A stretch of DNA of 64,000 bases from Liquidambar formosana (Eukaryota; Streptophyta; Magnoliopsida; Saxifragales; Altingiaceae): contig CM077833.1 in the NCBI GenBank assembly GCA_039720395.1, positions 15,685,133-15,749,132 of the forward strand, given 5' to 3'. A model generated the notes under the pieces. It was not told the DNA's origin, made no database searches, and saw nothing but the letters and a program-made list of their open reading frames with translations. Shown here one piece after another: positions 17,816-31,000 of the stretch; the stretch's first letter is position 1, and each line of letters begins with the position of its first letter. The position numbers and the translations under genes were made by a program.

Positions 17816-20800
17816 TGGTTTATGTGATTGCGACTGTGATCTGCTATGGTGCGAAGATGCAAACGGAAGATGCTGCTGCTGTTTGACTGAAGAAGCAAAA
17901 TTTCAATGGGTCTAGATTTAAAGAGGACTGCTGAGAGCTTCACAAAGATCAACGAGGTGCAATGCTATGGTTTGTAACTACTGCTATGGGGTTGCAATTG
18001 TTATGGTTTGGAGAAGAAATTCTGATGCGAAGAGGATTCTACAATGCAAAGGAGAGATGCTAAAGGTTTCATATCTTGTTACTGTGATGCTTCAGAGATG
18101 CGGCTAGGAGTTCTCGAGAGAAGATGCAAACTAGGGTTTCAAACAAAGGTTATGAACAAGAAGATGCTATTACAGAGATGCATTTATGCCATGATTTGAT
18201 CAAGAATCAAGGAGAGGAACTTCACGGAAGAGACATGCAATAGAGAAGAGAAAAAAAGGAACGGCAGCCCTTAGGCTATGAGAAGAAGGTGCTCCTTCTG
18301 TGGAGGGAGAAAGAAGAAGAGGTGCAGCTTTGATATCATGTTAACTTTGCAAGAAAGAGTAAATTCTCATTAAATTAAGAGACCTATTACAAGCATAGAA
18401 ATAGAGGACTAATCCTTAATATTAGGAAACCAACAACACTAACCCTAATATGACTAAAAGACTAAACTACCCATACTAAACTAAAATCTTACATCTCATA
18501 ATAGCAAGGAGCAGTGGCCCATTTTCTGAAATTAATTGTTATAGAATTAGGTACATAAATAATATTTTTGTTCATATTGCACACCTAGGTACTTGGCAGT
18601 TGGAAACTGTACCATGAACCAATTTAACAGAGCTACTCAGGTCTTTACCATTGTAAACCCACAAGAGTGATTCCAAAGTCCAAAGTAACATTTTTGTCAT
18701 CAATCAAATAAATTTTTCTACTACCTAAATGAAATTTGCAAGGTGTTTAACTATCACGTCTACAGCTTCTCTGCTCCCCCCCGGGGGGTTGGTGGTGGCA
18801 CACGTGTGGCTTCCTACACAAAAACAAACTTCTAGGGAAAAATATAGGGGCAGCACCAAGGCTGAATTACATTTCCAGGTATTTGCTCCGACTCTGTTCC
18901 CTTGTTAACTTACCGACTCATTTAAAAGCCCAAGCTTTAAGAGAGGACGAGAACAGTGTATATAAAAGTGCTTTAACACTGCCTCTTTTTTTTCTTTTCT
19001 TTTCTTTTTTTTCTCTTTTTCTTTTTTTTTTTTGAGGGGGGGAGAGGGGGGGGGGGGGGTGGGTGAGGGAGGGACTATATCCAATGTAGTTTATGTTGTG
19101 TAAATTAAAAATCTGTTTTATCCTGCCTGTATAATTTAGTTAACTTACATAAATCAAGAACACTGTTTTCATGTGCCTATCCAAAATAGAGGAATTATAA
19201 TAAGTGATGTAAAATTTGGATGAAGCAACTCCTAAAATGGAAAACCAGTGAAGAGGGGACATGAGATATATATAACCCTAAAAACCAGAATTGAGGATTA
19301 ATCAGGCTTAACAAAATGTTTTGATGGTAATCCTAATGCACTGAAAATGGATTATATCTTCTGTTTGGCAAAGAAGAGATCCTAGAGGTGTCATCTGTTT
19401 CTACCAACACCAAAAATCTAATTATCTATACCCAATTGCAAGCCCTTCCAAGTTGAAATAATAATTATTCATTATTATTATTATTATTATTTTCCATTCA
19501 GATCAATTGTGATTTTCATAAAGGTGGATGGAACTTCATTAGTAACCAACATTTACTTTATAAAAAGACTCTTGCAAGTGAGACTCAGATTTTGAGTGGG
19601 GGTTTAAGACAGCAAGCAAAGAGTTTATCTTCATAAGGTAAAAAATTTTGCAATTAATTTGACGCACCAAACATGCATGAGCAAAAAACGAAAACACAGA
19701 AATCCAATCCTCAATTACCTGAAGGATATTTTGTTGGGAAACATTGACTTCACAACAAGAACTTTAACCTTCTCATCAACTGTAAGCAAGTCACTGATAG
19801 AAGTAATGCGGGCACGAGTGACATTTGAGATATGCAGCAATCCACTGACAGACATTAGAAAGGTTTAGGGCAAATGTTCACCACTAATATATAAGAGGAC
19901 TAATGACATAAATTTTTATTACGTTGTACATTTATTGACAGCCTCCAAGTAAATTCAATTCAATGCAAAACAGAAAAACAATGAAGCCAACTACAGTATA
20001 ACTACAGAGAAGCCTCCGCAGATCTTTTAGTTTATTTTGGAAACATGACCAATGATTTGAGAACATATTTAATAAAATTTTGGTAACTCAAAAAATCACA
20101 AGACATTTGTAAAATTAATCATTTTCTCTTATAAATCTTCAACTAACCAATTCCTGTTAATGATATTAGAAATATATATTTTCAACATTTTACCTTGTAT
20201 TCAAATCCAAAAGAATGCATAAATTAACCAAAGAAAACCAACCAAAAACGACTTTTGATTTGGCTTTTCATTTTGAATTTTGCTCCTTTTTTTTGGGGAG
20301 GGGGAGGGGGGTTGGGTCGTGTTGTGGTGGGGACAAAAAGGCCAATTTGTTAAACTAAGTCATCATTAGATATCATCCAGAAAATACTTTTAAAAGAAAA
20401 AAACAGGAACAAAAGAGTTAAATTTTTTGTTCATGTGCCTTAAAAGTTCTTTTTCGAGGAAAAAAACTAATTCATTCCTTGTACCAATCCTATAACCAAC
20501 ACACCTTATCTAATAGCATTTGTACTCCATTTCCTAGAATTCATTTTCTTTGACACAAACTAAGCCTACATTATATTGCAATATCCATCCATATGACACA
20601 ATTATTTATCTAGTGCACCGTTTAAGGAACTTCAATGCAAGCAAACACTGTAACTAGGGAAGTGACAAAAAAAACAGCCATATGAACTTTTCATCATTAA
20701 TGTAAACTACCTGGTCCATATTAGTCCATTAAACAGGTAACGTTATGGCAGTCTTCAGCTTGGATGTAAGGTCTCTTCATCACTAACTTGTTTTTGATAG

Positions 20801-22779
20801 AATATTTTTAACAATTTTCAAACATGACCAATACTTCAAGTTTCTTTTTTCTTCTTTCTTTTTTTCCCCTAAGGAAAGAGCTAGAGCATCAAAGAGAAGA
20901 CTAGCATCCCAGCCTGTAAGTTCTGGCTAAACAAATAGTAATTTCTCTACTCAAAGTAAATATTTGATAAAATAAAACCTGCTATCATCCTAAAGTTAGC
21001 CAATGTAACTGAATTTAAAGAAGGGCAAGCCAATTTTATAATTTCAAGTTTTCTACCAATACAAATGATATAGGTTATAGAATAATACAAGTCTGGTTGA
21101 TGCTAAAATTTCTTAGTGTTCTAAATTTTGTCAGAATCATCTCCTCTTTTCTTCACCAACCCTACAAGTCTAACGAAATATGAAGTTGAGGTACACATGC
21201 ATTTTTGCAAGGTGAAATTAGTACAAAACACCATTGTTGCTGTTTAAAAAAACCAAAAAAAAAAAAAAAAAAGAGTACAAAACACCCATTTATAAAAGCC
21301 TTGCATTAACCTTGACTATTTCTTTCTCCTCAAATTTATATTATTAAGCTTTATCAGAAAACTCGTGTACCATCTCTTTGTCCAAGAATTAACCTAAATT
21401 ATTTCCTTGCTTTGCCATCCTAATGTCAGTTTATGTGACATTAAAGCTTCTTTTGTTTTTGTTTTTTCCGTCCTTTTCAAGCAACACATGCCAAAATGGG
21501 AAAAATAAAGAAAACTCTGTGTATGCATCTTGGTACCAGGATGACTTTGATAACCAAATTTTGATTTGCAACTTACCTTCTGTTAGTTTCGCCTATCCTT
21601 ATTTGGGCTCCATATGGAAAGATTTTTCTGACAGTTCCTTCTACAAGTGTTCCCTCTTGAAGGTGTAACAGTTCCTACAACATTATTTAACAAAATCGCC
21701 AAATGTTTTAACTTTCGAACAAGGAACCCAAAGATTACTTCAAGTAACAAAAAAGGGACAGAAACACAAAATGCTAAGTCAAAACTGACCCAAGCTTCCT
21801 TTTCACTAAGTATTAAGTCATTATTAGCTTCATTTATTCTACTAATCTGCACATACTTTCGGCGTCCCACCTACATCATAAAAAATCCAACAATGTGTAA
21901 AAAGTGTGCAGTCAATACAAAAAAGACAAGCAAATGTATGGTCACATAGAAACAATAGACAAGGAAATTCAAGAACTAAGTTATCAGTATTGTCAAAATG
22001 CCACCTAGGTAATTGCTTTGCTTTGCCCAACTTGACCCTCTAGTACCTGTGTCAGGACCTAGATTAAACCTTTAATGCTCTGATGGTTATTTTCGTGTAA
22101 AACTCTACACTACATGGATCTCTGTTTTTCCCTGGAGCACCTGTGTCGACACGACATGACATGGGTGCGGGTACTCTTGGTGGACACTTTAAAATAGTGA
22201 AAATTCTTTGGAAAGTAGACGAATCCAACACTTGGACACGCAACTGCACCCGACCCACATTTGAGTCCATGTAGCATAGGTAAAACTTATTTTACTTATG
22301 AACTGACTCTCACCATGATTTCTCTGTTGTTTCCCTGCAAAAAACATGCATGATGCAAACAATTCATGCTTACTTGAGCCTCAAGAGGCAGTTGCATCAG
22401 ACCCTTAAGAAGGTTCTCAAATATTATCTATTTTTCTTAGCTAGTAAAATTTAGTTCTAGTCTTCTAGATTAGATTATTAGCATCAGTATATCAGCAGCA
22501 CGTTGTGGATTCAGAAACTTCTAAAGTATTCAAATACTTATAGTTCCAATGGATGCATGATAGCCATATCTATTGATGGCTTGAAGGTATCACACATACT
22601 TCTAACCAAAATATAATAAGTAGCCGCTATAAGAAATTACAACAGTATAAAATTGCAAAGTGTTTCAACATACATTTTCTTTCAACTCAGTGAAGTTGTT
22701 AACTCTTTTCATCAACTCGCCTTTTGGAAGAAAAGCACGCAAACCCTGCAAAACCAAATTCAGAAAATGCATGGGAATG

Positions 22780-22819
<40 letters not shown>

Positions 22820-24515
22820 CAATTCTTGTGAGAAGGCCACCAGTATTCCACTCTGTAATCCTAACCTCAATAGGTTCGTTGAGTTGTTTTATCTGCTCAT
22901 AACATAGTAACATTTTAACAACAAAAACAAATAAATTTCATTGTCAACTAGATCATCTAGCAGAGATCACAACTAAAACTCAGCTAATCACAGGCAGCAA
23001 AAAACTTGTAACAAATAAATAAATAAAATCACGTATCATGAAGGCGATGTTTCAAAAAAGACTTCATCTTGAAATACCTCACACTAAATTTAGACATTAT
23101 ATCTATCTATCTATGTAAGCAGGATCAAATTACACCTAATTCAAAATTACTCTTACACCAGTCAATATCTTTTTATGGCATCCACATTTTGCCAAACTCA
23201 TTGTTACATCAGATATTTCTCTCATGCATTTCATACATGCCAAATTGCTCATTGATTGGGTATCGTTATGCATCTAATCTGTAAACTCGCATTTCTTTTG
23301 GTCAATTAAAACTATGTTTTGAGGCACTCTTTCGATGGGATAGCTCCATATGACCATATCTCTTATGAATTTGATTTTTGAAGAGCATGATGATAAGGAA
23401 GGAACAATTAATCCCACTGCAGGCTTGGCAAAATAAAATTATTGAGGGGTGTAAGAGTAGAAAGTTTTTCAGCAGATGTACGTTAATCCTGCATTATATA
23501 TATGTATGTATCTATATAACACATAAAACTCATCTACCAAGTTCATAGAATCCGCAAGAAAATAAGCAAATCCACTCAATTATAAGAAAGAAAGCGAGAA
23601 AAGAACCTGCCTCACTCGGTACCAAGCAACCCTTCGGAATAACCGTCGCGTTGAAAGCAACGGCCGTCCGCTAAGTGTTCGACCGAGCACCTCAGCAAAT
23701 AAAACAGTCCCAGTCTCCACTACAGGCCTCCCCGGCACTGGCTCTCTGCTAATTGCATCATCATCCTTGACAATTCCCATCTTCCCTCTTACCATAAACT
23801 CCTCAGCATACTTCTCCACATCACACAACAAGTAGTCCATCTCCTTGTCATACAAAGGAAGCACCTCCTTGGTCAACATTGTACCCAACAAGTCCGCGCC
23901 TACATTCACATCAAGCTTATTCTCATTCCCGGAAACAACAACACCCACCACGAAGTCTCCTGGTTTCGGCTCGTAATACTCAACCAAAACCTTCTTAGGT
24001 TCGGCTATTTGATCTTCCTTCTCATTGCTCTGCCCCTCGGCAGCTTCTAATTCACCGCCCTCGTCTTTTGCTTCTTCCAATGAATCTCTGGCCGTGAAGA
24101 ACTTCAAGAAAGGCGCTAAAGCCTCGTCTTTACCCGGTTTTTTCGGTTCAGTATCTACTTCTGAAGCAGACCCATTGGTTATGGGTACAGGAGAAGGCTT
24201 ACCCAGTAGTTCAAGCTCGTCAATCTCTTGAATTCTATCGATTTGAGGCTTTTCCGGCAACTGGGTACTCGATATTTCATCGAAAACGTCGTTTGGAAGG
24301 CAAAAGGGGATGTGGGTACTTCTCCCAATTGGAAAATTGCGAGACAAGAATAGAGTTTTGGGAGATTTAACGAGTGGAACTGAGGTGATGTTTTGGGGTT
24401 TTGAAACTGGGCATTTCTGGATGGTGTTGAGGGTAATACTGGAATTGTAAAGTGGTAGTGGTAGGGATGAGTTGAGGAGAGAAAGGTACTTACAAGGAAG
24501 GAGGAGTGGTGGCAT
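15613..24515 (-). CDS. PDE338: plastid S1 RNA-binding domain protein (PDE338-like), 8 exons, 527 aa
   Basis: Exons on the minus strand: 24515-23607, 22892-22818, 22745-22674, 21870-21790, 21674-21577, 19844-19719, 15979-15931, 15786-15613. All introns are GT...AG and the phases agree. The first 75 or so residues are Ser/Thr-rich and acid-poor, like a chloroplast transit peptide. Three S1-type OB folds follow: about 190-260 (from EYYEPKPGDFVVGVVVSGNE), about 306-379 (NEPIEVRITEWNTGGLLTRI), and about 384-460 (EGTLVEGTVRKIFPYGAQI, then SGLLHISNVTRARITSISD). The end is ANWKWFKFERDNEPN. The order and motifs match Arabidopsis PDE338 (At1g71720), needed for normal plastids; I recall that family from memory. 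Role: plastid RNA/ribosome-associated binding protein. The intron at 15980-19718 holds an LTR-type insertion. Confidence 0.92.
16764..18498 (-). mobile_element. non-autonomous LTR retrotransposon (TRIM/LARD-like) in an intron of the S1-domain gene
   Basis: Direct repeats of about 160 bp lie at 16764-16922 and 18339-18498 (both TGTTAACTTTGCAAGAAAGA...ACATCTCA, a few substitutions and indels). On the minus strand the right copy is followed by TGATATCAAAGC, close to the initiator-tRNA-Met PBS TGGTATCAGAGC. The left copy is preceded by a purine tract (GAGTTTGAGGGGGG). The 1.4 kb interior has no gag-pol, and is GA-rich with TGCAA/GATGC-rich repeats. No clear target duplication seen. It is inserted in the same transcriptional orientation as the host gene. 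Confidence 0.8.
17779..17810 (+). repeat. (GA)n microsatellite
   Basis: About 16 GA units within the intronic LTR element. ORFs crossing it are artefacts. Confidence 0.95.
18968..19064 (+). repeat. low-complexity T-rich then G-rich tract in the intron
   Basis: A T/C-rich run (about 18975-19033) is followed by a G-rich run with nine or more consecutive G (about 19036-19057). A similar T-run plus G-run occurs near 20285-20312 in the same gene's introns. Confidence 0.8.
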
Positions 24516-25398
24516 CTTATCCTGCGCACTTCATGAGCTCTTTTGGGGTTGCAAGCGATACAAACAGCGAGACCTCTGAAGTGTGAACAATATTATATCT
24601 CATAGCATCCACGCATCTAGCCGCTAACACTACACAGTGTGATGTTGTCTAACATGCGCCTGGGGAAGAGGGTAAGGAGGCTTCTATCAAGGCACGGAGC
24701 AAGGACTTACCACCGTGCTAAGCCGAGCAAGGATGGTTGGATGAGGCGATAGACAACTTTGATTAAAAATTGAAAAAGGTTACTCCATACTTATTAAAGG
24801 TATTTTTGTCATTTTAGTAGTAATTTTTTTAACTTTTAATTTAAATTGTGTACCACTTCATTCAACGGTGTTGTTTATCTTAGCATAGAACCTAACATTG
24901 ACACCAAATCCTTACTCTTATATTCTTGTAGTCCTTATCCCACACACATTAGGCGGCTTTCGAATAATTCGTGTTTCACATATGTCGAGCAATTATCAAG
25001 CCCTTTAGGTTGTAGGATAATCCCAAAAGGCATCAATGTTTTCGTGGAGTTTCAAAAACTCCACCTATGCTTCTAATGTATTTATCAAGACTTGGTTTGC
25101 CAGTAGACTAACCCTCGAGGTTGTTAGGTCTTCTTTTTTTTTTTTTTTTTTAACTAACTATTATGGGTATCCAGGTTTTAGTTTTGTTGAGGATTCTACT
25201 TAGATTATTTTTTTAACAATTTGTATGAGATGTTTCATACTCACACAAACAACCATTTTTGTGAAGAATTAAAATGATGACTTCTGAAAAACATACAAAG
25301 ATTTGACCACTCAACTAACCTCACAACGCAAGAGGTCTTCTTCACTTGAAGCATGGTTTTTTAGAATTTTTAATGCTTTAATTAAAGGATAAAAAGAT
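24516..25398. other. intergenic region upstream of the S1-domain gene
   Basis: Holds the promoter and 5' UTR of the S1-domain gene (right of 24515) and a degraded MITE fragment at 24761-24909. Nothing else recognised. Confidence 0.5.
24761..24909. mobile_element. fragment of the TTGAG-type MITE family
   Basis: Resembles the right parts of the copies at 38333-38521 and 48194-48404 (CATTTTAGTAGTAATTTTTT, then a T-rich AACTTTTAATTTAA word, ending in a CATTGACACCAAATCC-like terminus). Left terminal repeat is not preserved. Confidence 0.4.
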
Positions 25399-25795
25399 GG
25401 GAACAATTATTGCCTTCCCCTCATTTTTATCACACCTCCCATGCCCTAGGTTTTTAAGGTTTTATACAAAATATAAAAGGTTTTTACAAAAACCAATCCT
25501 GTGATCCACTATAAAACACCATTTTGAACAACTTTACAAAAATTTTTTTTTCTAAAATCTATAGTTTAAAACTTTAAATAGACTTTTTAACCATTTATAG
25601 CCTTCATTTCATTTTTTGTCAAAAAATCTATTTAAATGATAAATTTTGAAAAAACATTTTTTTGTAAAGTTATTCAAAATAATATTTTCTAGTAGATTAT
25701 AAGATCGATTTTTGTAAAAACCTTTTATATTTTGCAAAAACTCTTAAAAATCTAAACTAAAGGGGGTGATAAATATGGGGGCAATGGCCGTTCCC
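25399..25795. mobile_element. Mutator-like MITE with very long inverted arms
   Basis: The left arm from 25399 (GGGAACAATTATTGCCTTCC) and the reverse complement of the right end (GGGAACGGCCATTGCCCCCA) match imperfectly for well over 100 bp. The flanks are TAAAAAGAT (25390-25398) and TAAAGAGAT (25796-25804), a 9-bp target duplication with one mismatch, typical of Mutator-like elements. No transposase. A related partial copy is at about 41525-41740. Confidence 0.75.
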
Positions 25796-25939
25796 TAAAG
25801 AGATTAAAAGGCAACTTACCCAAAAAAAAAAAACAAAACAAAAAGGGTTTGGTATTGTTATGAAAAGCGTGGTTAAATATATAATTTTATAAAAAAACGT
25901 GCTTACTAATATCAGAAGATTCACTTCACCATCAGCCCC

Positions 25940-26047
25940 TCCCCCGCGATTAGGGTTTTTGACGCTCAACAACGCCGTCTTCCACTTACCGGTCTTCGCC
26001 CTCCAACTTCTCTGCCCTTCGCCGTCGCCGCGCTCCGCCTTCAACAG
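25940..26047 (+). other. probable non-coding first exon of the PMD fusion gene
   Basis: A GC-richer segment typical of a plant 5' UTR (AGGGTTTTTGACG..., CCGTCGCCGCGC) ends ...CAACAG|GTAATACT, a good donor. A second possible UTR exon is 27779-27820 (TTCGTAG|GTTGC ... ATATTG|GTGAGT), then the coding exon at 28073. The exact transcription start is not defined. Confidence 0.5.
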
Positions 26048-26057
26048 GTAATACTCG

Positions 26058-26089
<32 letters not shown>

Positions 26090-27536
26090 GGGCTTTGTAA
26101 CCTTTTTCGTTAAAACCCCTGTTTTATGATTATATTTTGTTCTTTTCCCCCCCACATATCTTAAATCTATGGCTTGGGATGATACTATTATTTATGATGA
26201 GTTGTGGGGTTTGTTTTATGGTTTGAAAGGGAAGTAAATGGTCAGTGGCTTGTGGGTTTTTCTGCTAGTTTGGGTATGTTTCATAATGGAGAAAGCTGAG
26301 TTGTGGGGTTTGTATGGAAGAAGGTTTATTTTAGGCCATTACATTGTCTTGGAAGGGCTGCTTCACATAGTTGAAGGAAAACCCAAATTCAAGAGATGTT
26401 GCATAGACATGGTAACCTATATTGGAGACCAAATGATCAGAAGAATCTAAATTTCGTATGAATGGGGCCCTAGAAATGGGTGAATTTTTTCTTCATTTTG
26501 GAATATAAAGACTAAATCTGGATTTTATTTTGAAAAAAAAAAAGAGAAAAAGAAATATATATATATATATAGGAACGTTGATATAAACAATGAAAATAGA
26601 AAACAAATTTTTTTTTTTTTTTTCAAAGAGCGAAGCTATACAAAATCTGTATATATATGGACACTACATTTTTCTTATTTATTTAGTTATTTATTTTGTG
26701 TGTGTGTGTTGGGGTGGGGGGTGGGATGTTGCACTGCCCTTGCTAGCCTCGTTGCCTCAGTCCATGCCCTTTAAGGCCCCTTCCTTTTTTCATTCTGTTT
26801 GAAAAAGGGCTAAGATTGTTAGCATGTTTTGATTTTTTTTTTCCCCCCCTTCACGCATTAGCCATGCCAATTATTATATTCAAATAACATTTGATACATC
26901 AAAATTAAGTCTGCCAAATAGCATATGATATGTTGTGAAAAAACAGTTCCGCATATTTGTGTAATAGGCATGCTATTTATGTGTATTAAAATGCCTTGCT
27001 TTAAATAATTTATATAGTAGAATAATAGAATATAAGCGTGGCATAGTATGCATACATATCTGTTCATGAGCGATTCTATTTAATTGGAAATATAAATATT
27101 GTTTCAGTAATATCTTAATCAAATTACAAGAATATGAGTTTAAACAGCCTATTATCCTCAAATAAATGAAAATGCTATAAAATTGATCAATTTGCCAATA
27201 TATAATGCATGACTCTATCTTACTCCTTAAATAGATTCGTTTCAAAATCCATAATTTTGAAAATATAGACAGCATACTACATCTTGACTAATGGTACACC
27301 AGCTCAAGGTGCTACCTACGTCCTTTCCAACACATGGATGGTATTGGGTAAATACTTTCATGTCTTTATGATACAATCAACTTGTCTAGTTGTTTCCTAA
27401 CAGAATCTTACATGTTGTTGTTAGTAGTTGGCACTTTGATGCATAACAATTCTTGAATTGTCCATTTGGACAGTTTAGGAACGTGTAGTACTCAACTATT
27501 ATGTATGTAATATCCTAATATGTGAATGGTACACAA

Positions 27537-27644
27537 TTCTTAAATGGGATAAGACCACAAAACCCTTTGGAGAATAAATGTCCATGTCATTCTTAAACAG
27601 GATAGGACCACAAAACCCTTTGGAGAATAAATGTCCATGTTATT
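27537..27644 (+). repeat. 54-bp tandem duplication and AT microsatellite in the 5' intron
   Basis: Two copies of a 54-bp unit containing GACCACAAAACCCTTTGGAG stand side by side. A (TA)n run of about 40 bp follows at about 27692-27732. Confidence 0.85.
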
Positions 27645-27688
27645 CGTGCTTAGAAAGTTATGCATACTTAATTATTTTTCATGTAAAT

Positions 27689-27747
<59 letters not shown>

Positions 27748-28074
27748 GCTTCAACTAATGTGATTCATTTCTTCGTAGGTTGCAGATAGTGCTGAGTTCT
27801 TGCGATATTTCTATATATTGGTGAGTTGCTTCTTTCCTATGTATTCCATCTTCAAATTGGAGGCGATCTAAAAGTTTATCATTTGATTAGGAAAAAAAAA
27901 AAATTGGTTAGTTGCGTTTTATGCTGATTTTTATTATTCATACCTTTTTTGGAGCATTAGCTTTTTGGGCATATATGTAATGACGTGACACAAAATAGTG
28001 GGACTCACCCTAATTATATAGTTGCACTTTGATTACAATTTTCTCATTTTGGTTTCAAATCATGAATGTTAGGG

Positions 28075-31000
28075 ATGGAACATGTTATGTGTATGTTCTA
28101 CTGGGGGGGAGAGATAGTACAAAACTCCAATGAGGGCATAACATACGACCCCAACGAGGCGATGGGGCTTTATGATGTGCCTTGCCAATCAACACTAAGC
28201 GAGTTGGTTGATATGCTTGTCCCCATAGTGCCTAAAAACGAGGAAAGTGTCAGACTTAAGCTGATATGTAGGTACCCATATTCAACTCTGAAGGGCATGA
28301 AATACAAGAGATTGTTAATCAACGATGACCGGACTTTGAAAAATGTATTGGGTATCCCTGCAAGGTTCTCATCCCTTGATTGTGTGGAGGTGTATGTGGT
28401 GAAGGAGACCATAGCCCATCAGTCTCCAATGCAAGTGCTTCCTCAATTTGGCCCTAATGTGAATCATTACCATCACACGGGAGATTACTCCATGCAGATG
28501 CATCATGGCGTCGATCCCAGCACTAGGTCAAGCTATCATACCCAAGTCATGGATAGAGGCACCTTAGACCCAGGGCCCATTGATGGGACTGTTCTCCACA
28601 TGCAACACTTGCATCGATCACATACGTTATGGGGCACACAGGTATGACTAATTAAAATTTAGGTTGGCATATGACTCATTAAAATTGCATTGATCACATG
28701 CATTATGGGACACACATGCATCACTATGTAATTTCCATTTCATTATGTAGACATATGATTGATTAAGGTTTATGTTTGGCCCTTTTGTTTCAGGATACAT
28801 CGACACTCACATGCAGAAAGGCTGAGAAAGGACTATGGGCCAAGCCATTATCCCCACGGTTGTTACCGTACCTACTACAGGCAGGTTTCTATGGCCTGCA
28901 TCGTGTGGGCTTAATCCGATTGGACCGTGCACTTATTACTGCTCTAGTTGAGCGGTGGAGGATGGAGACACATACCTTCCACCTACCTGTTGGCGAGACA
29001 ACCGTCACATTGCAAGACGTGTCGATCATATGGGGCGTCCCCATAGACGGTCCGCCTATTACTGGTAGTGACGAGTCTCGCACTATGGAGCAATGGCAGG
29101 CGTTATGCGTCGAGTTGTTAGGCAAAGCCCCTGACCCCGGTGATTTTAGTTCTGGAAAACTCAGGATCTCATGGATAGTGGAACATTTCTCCACCCTCCC
29201 CGACAATGCAGACGATGCCACCATGTTGCATCATGCGAGAGCCCGCATTCTACATCTTATCGGGGGTATGTTGTTACCCGATAAGACACAAAATCGAGTG
29301 CCACTCATGTACCTCCCGTTGTTAAGTGACTTCAACCAGATAGGCAAATTGAGCTGGGGCAGTGCATGCCTTGCGAGTTTATATCGCAATCTATGTCGTG
29401 CAAGTAAGTCCGGAACGAAGGATATAGCAGGGCCGCTACTTTTACTACAGGTGATTAAGTTTTTGATTTATTGATATGTGAACTATTCAGCATTCTCATA
29501 TATTTCTAATAATAAATGCTATGTTTAAAATGACCGGTATAGATATGGGCATGGGAAAGGTTGCCACGCATGGCTCCACGTCGGGTTCTTGATGCCTCAC
29601 GGCCCGCACGGGGCGAGGATACCATTCGGGTGGGAGATATTGAACTGCCCATAGGACCACATGGGTGCAGGTATGGTGCATATGATCATCGATTTCTAGT
29701 TAATATGGTGCATGTGATCATCGATTTCTAGTTAATTCATTGTGAACATGATTATATGTACTAATTTTATTAGTTATTACTGAATTTATGATAGATGGGG
29801 TGTTCAATTTATACTTGAGAATACCCCAATGCACGTGGTCACAGTATATCGTGACCAGTTGGACCAGCTAAGGGAAATTGATGTAAGTGTTTATATTTAT
29901 TTATGGTAATTAAATCTATTATATGTATGATTATGTTTATCATTTTTGTATAACTTTATTATATTGTTTTTCTTTTAGTACATCTGGCAGCCATATAGCG
30001 AGGAAATGATTGCTAGCCTCCCAAAGTATTGTCGTGATGGGATGGAAATATGGCGTACACGATCACCTCTGATTTGCTTCGAGGTGGTCGAGTGGCATTT
30101 TCCCGAACGCGTCCTTCGTCAATTTGGTATCCGGCAACAAGTTCCAGACATGTGTGACACTGAGTCAACATTGCACCGTATCGATCGACGTGGGCACTCT
30201 GGGAAGAATTGGCTTCATGAGCACAAGTCATATATCCAAATGTGGGAGGAACGTCGGGGACGCATTGTGGATGGAGATGTTAGCGATAAGCATATGAGAT
30301 ATGATGATCCTTACATGGTTTGGTATCGCAGTATCACGCGCCTCTTGATTGGTAATCCAGTGCATCGGATTGAGGATGGATACCAAGGAGCAGGAGGGGT
30401 CGCTGAGCTCTTGGTAAGCTATGTGTTACTTCATGATGTTAATTAAATTTTGGATTATTGAAATATTATTTTATCACTAAATGATTAATAAATTTGCCCC
30501 CATCTTTATTTGCAGACTCGAAGCGTAACAGACATCTATTGGCTTTTGAATAATACCTTGCTCAATCAGCATGGAGTGGGAGAACTATCTGTTGCAGTGG
30601 ATAGTATCCATCAGACTTGCTACTCGACATTACTGGCCATCCAGGAGCGGGACCGTTTGGCATCAACCCATAAAGAAGACATTAGTGACCCACCACCTAC
30701 TGCCACTGGCCCTTCATCGTCAGTCGAGCCCTTATCATTCGTGGTGTTGCCGACTCCTGATGGTCCTTCACCATCGGTTGGGCCCTCATCGTCCGTGTCG
30801 CCACCTACCTCGATTGGCCCATCACCCACAATCAAGCCCTCTGCTAATCAGAGCATGTTAGTTGTGAATGATACTATCTCACATTCGGAAGGAAGGGAGT
30901 ATATCACACCATTGCCTACGGTCACGCCATCATTTTCGAATCCTTCTGTCTCGTCACCATTACCATCAATCGGGCCATCTATTGCTACGACCACCACTAC

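Noticed and set aside
17504..17952. ORFs across the (GA)n repeat in the intronic element
   Set aside because: Low-complexity Glu/Arg or Ser/Leu runs; not coding.
24179..24529. 116-codon minus-strand frame overlapping exon 1 of the S1-domain gene
   Set aside because: Out of frame with the clear transit peptide plus S1-domain exon; a shadow.
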